Below, piece after piece: positions 1 to 6,276 of a stretch of DNA of 6,276 nt; position 1 is the first letter of the stretch; the number at the start of each line of letters is the position of its first letter. The stretch comes from Bryobacterales bacterium (GTDB taxonomy: Bacteria > Acidobacteriota > Terriglobia > Bryobacterales > Bryobacteraceae). The notes beneath the pieces are model-generated. The model saw nothing but the letters and a program-made list of their open reading frames with translations. It did no database searches and had not been told where the DNA came from. The stretch spans positions 1 through 6,276 of the forward strand of contig SHUN01000189.1 of NCBI GenBank assembly GCA_009697495.1, given 5' to 3'. The translations under genes and the position numbers were made by a program.

Positions 1-1354
1 TTTCCATGCCCATCTGGCCCAACCGGTAGCGGAGAGCGTTTCGCGTCAAACCCAGCAGCCGCGCCGCCTGGCTTTTGTTGCCTTGCGCCCGCCGCATTGC
101 TTCCCGGATGATCGTCTCTTCGTACTGATCGAGCGTCATCCCATCAGGCAGGAACAGCGTGTCGCCGCCACCAGCGGCGACACGCGACCGCGGCGCCATG
201 TCCAGCCGAATGTCGGCCGCTTCCAAACGCCCGCCATTCGCCAGCACCAGCGAACGTTCGATCACGTTCTCCAGTTCGCGCACGTTTCCCGGCCAGTGGT
301 AGGCCATCAGCTTTTCGGTCGCGTCCACACTCATTTCCAACTCCGCCGCGCCCAACTCCGCCGCATGCTTGCGGATGAAGTGATCGGCCAGATACGGAAT
401 ATCGTCGCGCCGCTCGCGCAGGGACGGAATGTTGATCGGCAGCACGTTCAGCCGGTAGTAGAGATCCTCGCGAAATGTGCCTTCTTCCAGCGCGCGGCGC
501 AAATCTACGTTGGTCGCCGCCACCACGCGGACATCAATGTGGCGCGTCTTGTTGCTGCCCAGCCGCTCGAACTCACGCTCTTGCAGAATTCGCAAAAGTT
601 TCACTTGAATCGCCATCGGCACGTCGCCGATTTCGTCCAGGAAAACGGTCCCTGTGTCGGCCAATTCAAATTTGCCCGGTTTGGTCATATTGGCGCCGGT
701 GAAAGCGCCTTTTTCATAACCAAATAGCTCGCTCTCCATTAGATTCTCGGGTATCGCCGTGCAGTTAATTTTGACAAACGGCTTGTCTTTTCGCGGCGAA
801 TGATAGTGAATGGCACGGGCGATCATATCCTTGCCAACACCGCTCTCGCCAGCCAATAGCACTGTAGCGCGCGTCGCCGCCACCCGCAGCACCATGGCAA
901 AGACTTCCTGCATGGGAGCGCTGCGGCCGACAATACTGTCCAACTGGTAGCGCCCGCCAAGCTCCTCTTTCAGCCGCTTGTTCTCTTCGCGAAGGTCCTG
1001 CATTTCCAGCGCCTTGGCGGCCACAGCGGTTAAATGATCCAGCGAAAACGGCTTCACCAGGAAATCCGCCGCGCCCTTCTTCATCGCCTCCACAGCCGTC
1101 TCCACGCTGCCGAACGCGGTCATCATCACCACCGGCAAGCCCGGCCGCAGGGCGTGCATTTTCTCAAGAAAATCCAGCCCGCTCATGCCGGGCAAGCGCA
1201 GATCGGTAAATACCAGATCGGCTCGCTCCGCCAGGGCCAAGCCCTCCTCGGCCGTGCCCGCAAGTTCCACTTCGTAGCCGGAAGTCTGCAATTGCAGTTG
1301 AACAACCCGGCGTAGCTTTTCTTCATCCTCAATAACGAGAACCCGGCGACTCAT
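1..1354 (-). CDS. Sigma-54-dependent NtrC-family response regulator (3' end beyond window)
   Basis: Reading the minus strand from the ATG at 1354-1352 gives 451 codons without a stop, running off the left edge; only the extreme C-terminus is missing. The receiver domain covers about residues 1-118: acidic pair D10/E11, phospho-acceptor D51 in [12 protein letters not shown]79 and K101. A short coiled linker (about 118-132) leads to the AAA+ sigma-54 activation domain (about 139-372). This has Walker A GESGVGKD (169-176), the sigma-54-contacting GAFTGA loop (216-221), Walker B FLDEIGD (238-244) and WPGNVREL (354-361). A Fis-type helix-turn-helix lies at about 424-445 ([20 protein letters not shown]). 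All residues needed for phosphorylation, ATP hydrolysis and sigma-54 contact are present, so it should be an active enhancer-binding activator in the cytoplasm. It starts 15 bases after the kinase stop codon, which makes that kinase its likely partner. A weak GGGA lies 10 bases before the ATG. The regulon cannot be told from sequence, so no gene symbol is given. Confidence 0.95.
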   Translation of the reverse strand, partial: MSRRVLVIEDEEKLRRVVQLQLQTSGYEVELAGTAEEGLALAERADLVFTDLRLPGMSGLDFLEKMHALRPGLPVVMMTAFGSVETAVEAMKKGAADFLVKPFSLDHLTAVAAKALEMQDLREENKRLKEELGGRYQLDSIVGRSAPMQEVFAMVLRVAATRATVLLAGESGVGKDMIARAIHYHSPRKDKPFVKINCTAIPENLMESELFGYEKGAFTGANMTKPGKFELADTGTVFLDEIGDVPMAIQVKLLRILQEREFERLGSNKTRHIDVRVVAATNVDLRRALEEGTFREDLYYRLNVLPINIPSLRERRDDIPYLADHFIRKHAAELGAAELEMSVDATEKLMAYHWPGNVRELENVIERSLVLANGGRLEAADIRLDMAPRSRVAAGGGDTLFLPDGMTLDQYEETIIREAMRRAQGNKSQAARLLGLTRNALRYRLGQMGME

Positions 1355-1369
1355 GTTTCTATGATCCCA

Positions 1370-2572
1370 TTACGAGGGCAACAGCACCCGGAACACCGCG
1401 CCCTGGCCCGGTTCACTCTCCACGGTAATCCGCCCGCCATGCTCATCGATAATTTTGGAAACGATCGCCAGCCCCAAGCCCACGCCGGTCGGTTTGGTGG
1501 TGAAGAAGGGATTAAAAATACTCTCGCGGTGCTCCGGCGTAATGCCGCCGCCGCGATCGATCACCGCCACCTCCACCAAGTCCCCCACCGGCCGCGTCTT
1601 CACGGTGATGCTTCCGCCCGGCTGGCTCGCCTCCGCCGCATTGCGCAGCAGGTTGTAGAACACTCGCTCCATCCATTCGCCGTCGATCGACAAGGGCCGC
1701 ACTGCTGGGTCGTAGTTCTTATAAACGCTTACCTCTGGCCGGTCCGCGCTCCGTTCATACTGCTGAACAGCCCGGTCGATCACTTCATGAATGTCCGTTA
1801 CAACCGGCTTCATAGGTAACGGGCGGGCGAACTCCAGGAAACGGGAGACCAGCGAATTGGCGCGGTCCACTTCGCTGGTTATGTACTCTGTCATTTCCCG
1901 GCTCACATCATTTTCCGCGCTCGAAACCCGTTTCAACATTTCCGCCGAAGCGCGAATGGTCCCCAGCGGGTTGCGGAGCTCATGCGCCAGGCCGGCCGTC
2001 AACTGGCCCAACGCCGCCAGCCGCTCAGAGCGACGCACCGCCGCCTCGGCCTTTACCAGTCCTTCGTTCGCGTGCGCCAACTCCTCCGCCGTTTCCTGGC
2101 TCTTCCGCGCCTCCAGCCGATTGGCTTTCGCCAATTGGAAAGTCAGCAGCCCGACGACCGGCAGAAACAGGACCCGCAGGAACAACTCTTTCCAATCGAA
2201 GAAGTACCGGCTGAGGCCCTCCAGATCGAGGAACAACAGAAAGCTCAGATAGAAGGCCACCGCCAACGCGGTCACCACGAGTGTCGACCAGCCGCCCATG
2301 GTTGTCGCGGCACTTACAACCGGCAGCAGCAGTATCAGGAAATAGGACGAGTTCAGGGCCCCTGTATAGCCGATCAGGAGGTAACAAAGGAGCAATTTTA
2401 TTCCCACTGCCGTCATAGCGCCGTGCGCGGTCTGGAACGCCGCCATCCGATGCTCCAGGACTTGAAAGATGGCAAGACCCGCCAACATGGTCAGGCTCGG
2501 AGCGTCCTGCACCGGACTGGCGATTGCCATCGCGGCGAACAGCAACAGCCAGACGATTCCCATTCCGCCCAT
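1370..2572 (-). CDS. Membrane sensor histidine kinase (NtrB/AtoS-like, HisKA + HATPase_c)
   Basis: The protein is 400 residues from the ATG at 2572; the reading frame stays open to an ATG at 2653. Numbered from 2572, the N-terminal third is hydrophobic, with about five or six membrane spans (roughly residues 6-20, 26-40, 55-70, 75-90, 95-115, 132-147) and very short loops. A charged, probably coiled segment (about 153-188) follows. The HisKA H-box AHELRNPLG carries the phospho-accepting histidine at 197. The ATPase domain has the N-box NLLRNAAEA (about 307-315), G1 DRGGG (339-343), NPFFTTK (354-360) and G2 TGVGLGLAIV (362-371). There is no PAS, HAMP or large extracytoplasmic domain, so the signal is probably sensed in or at the membrane. 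It should autophosphorylate and pass phosphate to the regulator 15 bases downstream. The start is uncertain: ATGs at 2653, 2623, 2572 and 2563 are all in frame and none has a strong ribosome-binding site. I chose 2572 because it sits just before the first membrane span and avoids overlap with the divergent S1 gene. Confidence 0.9.
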   Translation of the reverse strand: MGGMGIVWLLLFAAMAIASPVQDAPSLTMLAGLAIFQVLEHRMAAFQTAHGAMTAVGIKLLLCYLLIGYTGALNSSYFLILLLPVVSAATTMGGWSTLVVTALAVAFYLSFLLFLDLEGLSRYFFDWKELFLRVLFLPVVGLLTFQLAKANRLEARKSQETAEELAHANEGLVKAEAAVRRSERLAALGQLTAGLAHELRNPLGTIRASAEMLKRVSSAENDVSREMTEYITSEVDRANSLVSRFLEFARPLPMKPVVTDIHEVIDRAVQQYERSADRPEVSVYKNYDPAVRPLSIDGEWMERVFYNLLRNAAEASQPGGSITVKTRPVGDLVEVAVIDRGGGITPEHRESIFNPFFTTKPTGVGLGLAIVSKIIDEHGGRITVESEPGQGAVFRVLLPS

Positions 2573-2621
2573 ACTATCGAGCTTTGTGCCACAATGGGAA
2601 AAGCCTCGCGTCCAATTCCTC
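2573..2621. promoter_or_regulatory. Compact divergent spacer between kinase operon and S1 gene
   Basis: With the chosen starts, 49 bases separate the two divergent genes. At its centre is a perfect palindrome TTGTGCCACAA (2584-2594). On the minus strand this overlaps TGGCAC (2591-2586), identical to the -24 half of a sigma-54 promoter, but the matching -12 half reads TCGAT instead of TTGCW. I see no convincing sigma-70 -35/-10 pair for either gene. The spacer is too short for two ordinary promoters, so at least one probably lies inside the opposing coding region. That transcription starts here or nearby is inferred from gene arrangement only. Confidence 0.35.
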
Positions 2622-4361
2622 ATGAATCCAGTAAATCCAGTTGACGACCCCATTGAGGAGTTGGCATCTCAGTCCATCGAATCCTCTTTCGGCGATATCC
2701 TTCGCCAGTTTGAACAGGAGCAGCATGTTGCCCCGGCTCCCAGAGCAGCAGCGTCCGCGCCCGGCCCCATAAAGGGGCCCATTAAGGGGATTGTGCTGGC
2801 GATCACCGAGGATTCCATCTTTGTCGATATCAAAGGCAAAGCGGACGGGATTCTGCCGAAATCCGCTCTTACTCCTGAAATGTCCGAAATCGCCGTTGGC
2901 GACCTGGTGGAAGTCACCATCACCGGCCGCAGCGAAGAGGGACAGGCAATTCTATCGCCGATTAAGGTGGAGAAGCCCAAGGATTGGACCGCACTGCTGG
3001 CTGCTTTCGAAGAAAAGCGGAATATCGCCGGCAAGGTCACCGAAACCGTTAAAGGCGGCGTCCGCGTCGATATCGGCGGCCGCGCCTTCATGCCCGCGTC
3101 CCGCTCCGGCACGCGGGATGCGTTCGAATTGCAGAAGCTGGTGGGCCAGGACGTCGAAGTCCGCATCCTTTCGATCGATGTCGATAAAGAAGACATCGTC
3201 GTCGACCGTCGCGTGGTGCTGGAAGAAGAAGGCGCGAAGAAAAAGGACGAGCGGTTCCAGTTGCTGAAGGAAGGCGATGTGCTCACGGGACGCGTTCGCA
3301 GCGTCACCGATTTCGGGGCGTTTCTGGACCTGGGCGGCGTGGATGGCTTGCTTCATGTCGCCGATATGAGCTGGCACCGCGTGGGCAAGCCCGCTGACGT
3401 TGTCACGATCGGTGACGAACTCGAAGTCAAAATTCTCAAGCTGAACGCCAACACTCGGAAGGTCTCCCTGGGCCTCAAGCAGATGCAGCCCGATCCGTGG
3501 ACCGTCGCCTCGGAACAGTTTCAGCCCGGCCAGAAGGTGATGGGGACGGTAGCGCGCCTCACTGATTTCGGCGCCTTCGTGGAGCTCTCCCCCGGCGTCG
3601 ACGGCTTGGTGCATCTCTCGCAGATGTCCTGGTCGAAGAAGGTGCGCAAGCCGGCCGATCTGTTGAAGGTTGGTGATCGGGTGGAAGTGGTTGTGCTTGG
3701 GGTCAAACTCGGCGACAAGCGGATTGAACTCAGCCTGAAGAACGCGCTCGGCGATCCGTTCACCGAAGCGATGGAGAAATACAAGCCCGGTACCGTCGTG
3801 GAAGCGCCGGTCACTTCGATTCAGGCTTTCGGTGCGTTCGTCGATCTCGGCGACGGTATCGACGGCATGATCCATATCGGCGACATGGCCAACGACAAGC
3901 GCATCGATCATCCGCGCGACGTCGTCAAGGAAGGCCAGCTTGTCCGCGCCGTCGTACTCGATATCGACAAGGACCGGCGCCGCATTCGCATGGGTTTGAA
4001 GCAGCTTCAGCCCACAAAAGTGGATGACTTCATTGCCGAGCACAAAGTGGGTGAGATCATCAGCGGCTTGCTCACCGACATGCGCGGCAATAATTTGAAA
4101 TTCGAAGTCGCCGAAGGCGTCTTCGCCGAATGCAAAATCGTTGAGGCGAAAAAAGAAGAGGCCAAGCCTGCTGCCGCCGAAGCTGCCGGGTCAGCCGACG
4201 TCGGGTCGCTGGCGGCCCTGCTGAAGGGGCGTTGGAAGGATGGCAAGGGTGCCGATCCCGCTCCGAAAGCAGCGGCGTTGAAGCCAGGCATGTTGCGAAC
4301 GCTGAAAATCTTTTCGCTCGACGCCGAGCAGAAGCGGATTACCGTCGAGTTGCTGAGTTAG
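2622..4361 (+). CDS. rpsA: 30S ribosomal protein S1 (six S1 repeats)
   Basis: This 579-residue protein binds mRNA on the small ribosomal subunit and helps initiation on structured or weak-SD messages. The N-terminal segment (about residues 20-35, SFGDILRQFEQEQ) looks like the helix that docks S1 to the ribosome. Five clear S1 domains follow at about 52-115, 134-200, 217-287, 302-375 and 388-461. Domains 3-5 carry the classic signature, for example TDFGAFLDLGGVDGLLHVADMSW, TDFGAFVELSPGVDGLVHLSQMSW and AFGAFVDLGDGIDGMIHIGDM, each closed by a lysine/arginine-rich SLGLKQ-type strand. A degenerate sixth domain (about 475-579) is interrupted by an Ala/Lys/Glu-rich stretch. Length is close to the 557 residues of E. 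coli S1. The frame is open upstream to 2469, but that part is antisense to the kinase and unlike S1; the ATG at 2622 begins family-like sequence. No clear Shine-Dalgarno precedes it. A non-ribosomal multi-S1 RNA-binding protein is less likely. Confidence 0.9.
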   Translation: MNPVNPVDDPIEELASQSIESSFGDILRQFEQEQHVAPAPRAAASAPGPIKGPIKGIVLAITEDSIFVDIKGKADGILPKSALTPEMSEIAVGDLVEVTITGRSEEGQAILSPIKVEKPKDWTALLAAFEEKRNIAGKVTETVKGGVRVDIGGRAFMPASRSGTRDAFELQKLVGQDVEVRILSIDVDKEDIVVDRRVVLEEEGAKKKDERFQLLKEGDVLTGRVRSVTDFGAFLDLGGVDGLLHVADMSWHRVGKPADVVTIGDELEVKILKLNANTRKVSLGLKQMQPDPWTVASEQFQPGQKVMGTVARLTDFGAFVELSPGVDGLVHLSQMSWSKKVRKPADLLKVGDRVEVVVLGVKLGDKRIELSLKNALGDPFTEAMEKYKPGTVVEAPVTSIQAFGAFVDLGDGIDGMIHIGDMANDKRIDHPRDVVKEGQLVRAVVLDIDKDRRRIRMGLKQLQPTKVDDFIAEHKVGEIISGLLTDMRGNNLKFEVAEGVFAECKIVEAKKEEAKPAAAEAAGSADVGSLAALLKGRWKDGKGADPAPKAAALKPGMLRTLKIFSLDAEQKRITVELLS

Positions 4362-4393
4362 AGCCCGTCAAGAAACAACACTGTCAATTTCGT

Positions 4394-4416
4394 GGCTCGG
4401 TAGACCTAACCGAGCC
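4394..4416. terminator. Hairpin between convergent genes, possible bidirectional terminator
   Basis: GGCTCGGT (4394-4401) and ACCGAGCC (4409-4416) form a perfect 8-bp stem with a 7-base loop, 33 bases after the S1 stop and 31 bases from the DUF1223 stop on the other strand. Placement between converging genes suits a shared terminator. Neither side has a proper T-run: the plus side continues GCGACCG and the minus side ACGAAATTGAC. If it terminates transcription it is a weak or factor-assisted site, or the hairpin may belong to a repeat. Confidence 0.45.
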
Positions 4417-4434
4417 GCGACCGTCAGGGAGCGG
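4394..4434. repeat. Two-hairpin REP-like palindromic unit
   Basis: Directly after the 8-bp stem, CCGC (4415-4418) can pair with GCGG (4431-4434) and CC (4421-4422) with GG (4427-4428). The internal GA/GA between them could form tandem sheared G-A pairs, and the loop is GTCA. The two hairpins share bases 4415-4416. The CGCGACCGTCAGGGAGCGG core resembles a motif I associate with intergenic repeats of large Acidobacteria or Planctomycetes genomes. That is recollection, and only one copy is visible in this window, so the repeat status is inferred. Confidence 0.35.
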
Positions 4435-4446
4435 TTGTTCCTTAAT

Positions 4447-5100
4447 TCACAGCCGCCCGCCGCCCAGTATTGCGCCTTGCCCCGGTTCCTGCAGGAACGC
4501 CGCCACGCGCCAGGCGTTCCCCTCCGCCGGGGGCAGATCAATCAAATGTTCGACGCCGTCCTTCCTGGTCGCAGTCCCCGCTTTGGTGAGTGACCGGACG
4601 ATGGCGACATGGCGCAACGTGCGGCCTGCGTTCTCACCGCGCGGTACCTGGGAGGCGCCTTCCGGACGTACCAGTGCCACCCAGAGTTCCGCGCTCTTCG
4701 CCTTTCCATCAGCCGGGAGCGCCGGGACGCTCACCCGAACACGGTCGCCCTCCCTCGCCAACTTCACCGGCAGCTTCGCTGTCCGCCCGGCCCGCGCGAT
4801 AGCCGTGCGCGCCTGCCGCTCGTCACTGCCCACAAACTGCGTCCTCCCATCCACTACCATCTGCGGCGTGTACGGTCCGTCTTGATTGAACGCCTGTGCG
4901 TAGCGATGCTGCCGCATGCTGAAGGCATTCAAGGAATACGGGTCGCGCCAGCCCAAGTGGTTCCAGTAATCGACGTGTTCGCTCAAGACGATGACGTTCG
5001 GGTCTTGGTCCAACAACGCCAATAGCGCATCCGCCGGCGGGCAGCTACTGCACCCTTGCGAGGTGAACAACTCGACCACTACGATCGCCAGAATCGACAT
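4447..5100 (-). CDS. DUF1223 family thioredoxin-like protein
   Basis: From the ATG at 5100 the protein has 217 residues. It opens almost directly on the DUF1223 hallmark [21 protein letters not shown], with the CxxC pair C17/C20. It continues with the conserved [20 protein letters not shown] (about 42-61), a cis-Pro-like YTPQMVVDG (77-85) and the late motif [15 protein letters not shown] (155-169). The fold is thioredoxin-like. The family is poorly characterised, so a thiol/disulfide role is plausible but unproven. The start is fixed by a purine-rich ribosome-binding site 6 bases upstream; a longer frame to 5253 exists but is only antisense-like tail over the neighbouring gene. Many family members carry a signal peptide before VVVELF. 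This one has only a few residues there, so it may stay in the cytoplasm or its start may have been altered. It overlaps the upstream debranching-enzyme frame by 56 bases, suggesting translational coupling. Confidence 0.9.
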   Translation of the reverse strand: MSILAIVVVELFTSQGCSSCPPADALLALLDQDPNVIVLSEHVDYWNHLGWRDPYSLNAFSMRQHRYAQAFNQDGPYTPQMVVDGRTQFVGSDERQARTAIARAGRTAKLPVKLAREGDRVRVSVPALPADGKAKSAELWVALVRPEGASQVPRGENAGRTLRHVAIVRSLTKAGTATRKDGVEHLIDLPPAEGNAWRVAAFLQEPGQGAILGGGRL

Positions 5101-6151
5101 GATTCGCCTTCTTCCTTTTCTTCTCAACAAGTAGATCCGGCGGCCGGGCAGCCTGATTTCCATTATTTTCAGCAGCGAACCGCAAAATTTCCGCCACGCT
5201 CCAGGCCTGGGCGAAACAGCCGCCGGGAGTATGGGGCGCGTCGCCATCGGCAATCTCCGACAGTTGCCCCACGCCAGCCTCCCGCAAATGCGCTCTGAGC
5301 CCGTTCATCAACTCCCGCGGCCGCGTGGAGCCAGGATGGACGCGCTCGTACGCCGTTAGAAATGGCCCCATCAGCCACAACCATACCGACCCCTGATGAT
5401 AGGCCGAGTCCCGCTCATAAACGCCGCCGGTGTAGTGGCCGCGATACGCAGGGTCCTCCGGGGATAGGCTGCGCAGCCCGAGCGGCGTCAGCAAGTGGCG
5501 CTCCACCGTATCGACCACCGCCCCGGCTCGTTCGGAATCGAGCATGGAGTAGTGCAGACTGACGGCGAAAATCTGGTTGGGCCGGATGGCGGAATCGTCC
5601 GTATTGTCGGCCAGATAGCCGCGCTCGGCGTCCCAGAACCGGGAGACAAAACTTTGCCGGGCGCGCAGGGCTAACTCGTCCATCTGCGCAGCCCGCGCCA
5701 CGTCTCCAAAACGCAAGGCAAGCTCCTGCAAAGTACGAATCGCGTTGTACCAAAGCGCTTGTATCTCCACCGGCTTCCCCTGGCGCGGGGTGACCACCCA
5801 GTCGCCAATCTTGGCGTCCATCCATGTCAATTGCACCCCCGGCTCTCCGGCCAGCAGCAATCCGTCGCTATCCGCGCGGATGCCGTAACGCGTACCGCGT
5901 AGGTGCCAGTCCATGGCTTCCGCCAGCCGCGGATAAAGCACGTCGCGCACAAACGCCTGGTCCTTCGTGTAATGCAGATACGCGCGGGCAGCCTCGAAAA
6001 ACCAGAGCGTCGCGTCAACCGTGTTGTACTCCGGCGCTTCTCCGGCGTCGGGAAAGCGATTGGGCAGCATGCCCTGGTTCAGCGCCTTGGCGAATTCCTG
6101 CAGAATCCCGCGCGCCACATCGAATCGCCCTGTGACCGTATAAGTTTTCAT
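5045..6151 (-). CDS. Amylo-alpha-1,6-glucosidase (glycogen debranching enzyme, GDE_C/GH133), 5'-truncated
   Basis: The frame encodes 368 residues, matching the C-terminal (alpha/alpha)6-barrel of bacterial glycogen debranching enzymes, which hydrolyse alpha-1,6 branch points in glycogen-like glucans. Visible motifs are [20 protein letters not shown] (28-47), [18 protein letters not shown] (97-114, probably including active-site acid D112), [17 protein letters not shown] (121-137), [10 protein letters not shown] (190-199), [10 protein letters not shown] (251-260) and [14 protein letters not shown] (311-324). Full-length bacterial enzymes are usually about 650-700 residues with a separate N-terminal domain. 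Here recognisable sequence starts only at [11 protein letters not shown] (residue 7 on). The block normally just before it, which contains WGRD and LPGL, is absent in all three minus-strand frames up to the window edge. The first six residues and the ATG at 6151 come from unrelated DNA, and an in-frame stop lies at 6247-6245. This is therefore most likely a broken, inactive gene. The C-terminal tail (about 330-368) overlaps the DUF1223 start and is not family-like. Confidence 0.85.
   Translation of the reverse strand: MKTYTVTGRFDVARGILQEFAKALNQGMLPNRFPDAGEAPEYNTVDATLWFFEAARAYLHYTKDQAFVRDVLYPRLAEAMDWHLRGTRYGIRADSDGLLLAGEPGVQLTWMDAKIGDWVVTPRQGKPVEIQALWYNAIRTLQELALRFGDVARAAQMDELALRARQSFVSRFWDAERGYLADNTDDSAIRPNQIFAVSLHYSMLDSERAGAVVDTVERHLLTPLGLRSLSPEDPAYRGHYTGGVYERDSAYHQGSVWLWLMGPFLTAYERVHPGSTRPRELMNGLRAHLREAGVGQLSEIADGDAPHTPGGCFAQAWSVAEILRFAAENNGNQAARPPDLLVEKKRKKANHVDSGDRSGRVVHLARVQ
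5107..5117 (-). promoter_or_regulatory. Ribosome-binding site of the DUF1223 gene
   Basis: On the minus strand AAGGAAGAAGG lies 6 bases before the ATG at 5100. It supports this start over the upstream in-frame ATGs at 5163 and 5253. The same bases encode the EKKRKK stretch in the tail of the overlapping debranching-enzyme frame, so that basic tail is probably a by-product of the ribosome-binding site. Confidence 0.65.
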
Positions 6152-6276
6152 CAGCGGGAAAACGGGTAAAAGCCGTAATACGGTGAGGCTGTCGCCCCGG
6201 TGATGAAAACGTGCGATGAACGAAACCGGACCGAAAGACTCAGGTTATGGGGATTCTATCTGTGACAGAGTTCGGC
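6131..6276. mobile_element. Putative end of an insertion element, truncated by window edge
   Basis: Debranching-enzyme homology ends at the codon at 6133-6131. From there to the edge no frame on either strand gives recognisable protein, and the only open frames are about 20 codons. The plus strand begins TGTGACCG, so the element would have a TG end, as in IS21-like and several other families. It carries nested inverted repeats (6144-6210), and the TGTGAC end motif recurs at 6261-6266. No transposase is visible in the window, so family and even element status are inferred. A deletion or other rearrangement is the main alternative. Confidence 0.4.
6144..6210. repeat. Nested concentric inverted repeat (about 67 bp)
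   Basis: GTTTTCATCAGCGGG (6144-6158) and CCCGGTGATGAAAAC (6196-6210) are inverted copies matching at 14 of 15 positions. Almost exactly at the centre is a second palindrome, CCGTA-A-TACGG (6173-6183); the two centres differ by one base. AGCC (6171-6174) and GGCT (6187-6190) offer an alternative inner pairing. The left arm contains the ATG at 6151 of the truncated debranching frame. This could be a transposase-binding end, a MITE-like unit, an operator or a structured RNA leader. Confidence 0.7.

Noticed and set aside
83..727. 214-codon plus-strand open frame opposite the response regulator
   Set aside because: It is antisense to a regulator whose motifs are intact; its His/Gln/Arg-rich composition is typical of the reverse of a GC-rich gene.
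2469..2621. 51-codon N-terminal extension of the S1 protein
   Set aside because: It lies wholly opposite or upstream of the kinase start, does not resemble S1 proteins, and the ATG at 2622 opens family-like sequence.
1982..2644. 220-codon plus-strand open frame opposite the kinase
   Set aside because: Low-complexity Gln/Arg/His composition and complete overlap with the kinase coding region.
2573..2653. Kinase starting at 2653 or 2623
   Set aside because: Possible, but these place the kinase start inside or on the S1 start without a strong ribosome-binding site; kept as an uncertainty rather than the main call.
2763..2787. Short tandem and inverted repeat GGCCCCATAAAG / GGGCCCATTAAG inside the S1 gene
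   Set aside because: It encodes the duplicated PIKGPIKG at the start of the first S1 domain; a 6-bp GC stem in coding DNA is not enough to claim regulation.
2952..4043. 363-codon minus-strand open frame opposite the S1 gene
   Set aside because: It is a shadow of five well-conserved S1 domains; the translation shows no family features.
4232..4885. 217-codon plus-strand open frame crossing the S1 end, the spacer and the DUF1223 gene
   Set aside because: It is out of frame with S1 and antisense to DUF1223; its only notable part is translation of the hairpin repeat.
5101..5253. Longer DUF1223 form starting at 5253 or 5163
   Set aside because: The added part overlaps the debranching-enzyme frame, is arginine-rich with no usable signal peptide, and a good ribosome-binding site serves the ATG at 5100.
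6131..6276. Integron attC site as an explanation of the palindrome
   Set aside because: The expected RYYYAAC and GTTRRRY ends are not present at the arms.

Overview
The window shows five protein-coding regions on GC-rich bacterial DNA. No rRNA, tRNA, CRISPR array or complete mobile element is visible. A free-living soil-type bacterium fits: there is a NtrC-type two-component pair, a six-S1-domain ribosomal protein, a glycogen debranching enzyme and a DUF1223 protein. The S1 N-terminus (SFGDILRQFEQEQ) and the overall style suggest Acidobacteriota, perhaps the Solibacter/Bryobacter group. That placement is an impression from memory and was not computed.

Left third (1-2572, minus strand): a two-component operon. 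A membrane histidine kinase (1370-2572) is followed after 15 bases by a sigma-54-dependent NtrC-family response regulator (1-1354). The regulator's last few residues lie beyond the left edge. Both proteins carry all the expected catalytic motifs.

Middle (2622-4361, plus strand): a 579-residue S1 protein, probably ribosomal protein S1, divergent from the kinase. Only about 49 bases or fewer separate the two starts. An alternative kinase ATG forms a CATG with the S1 start, so promoters for one gene may lie in the coding region of the other.

4362-4446 is a short convergent spacer. It holds an 8-bp perfect stem followed by a second GC-rich hairpin. It may be a bidirectional terminator, a dispersed REP-like repeat, or both.

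Right third (4447-6276, minus strand): a DUF1223 thioredoxin-like protein (4447-5100) overlaps by 56 bases the 3' end of an amylo-alpha-1,6-glucosidase fragment. Homology of that enzyme stops abruptly near 6131. The almost universal WGRD-containing segment that should precede it is absent. It is replaced by about 145 bases that look non-coding, begin with TG on the plus strand and contain a nested palindrome of about 67 bp. The simplest reading is an insertion-sequence end or other rearrangement that cut the debranching gene.

I did not find a convincing new biological system. The most informative items are the broken debranching gene with its palindromic junction, and the structured spacer at 4394-4434.
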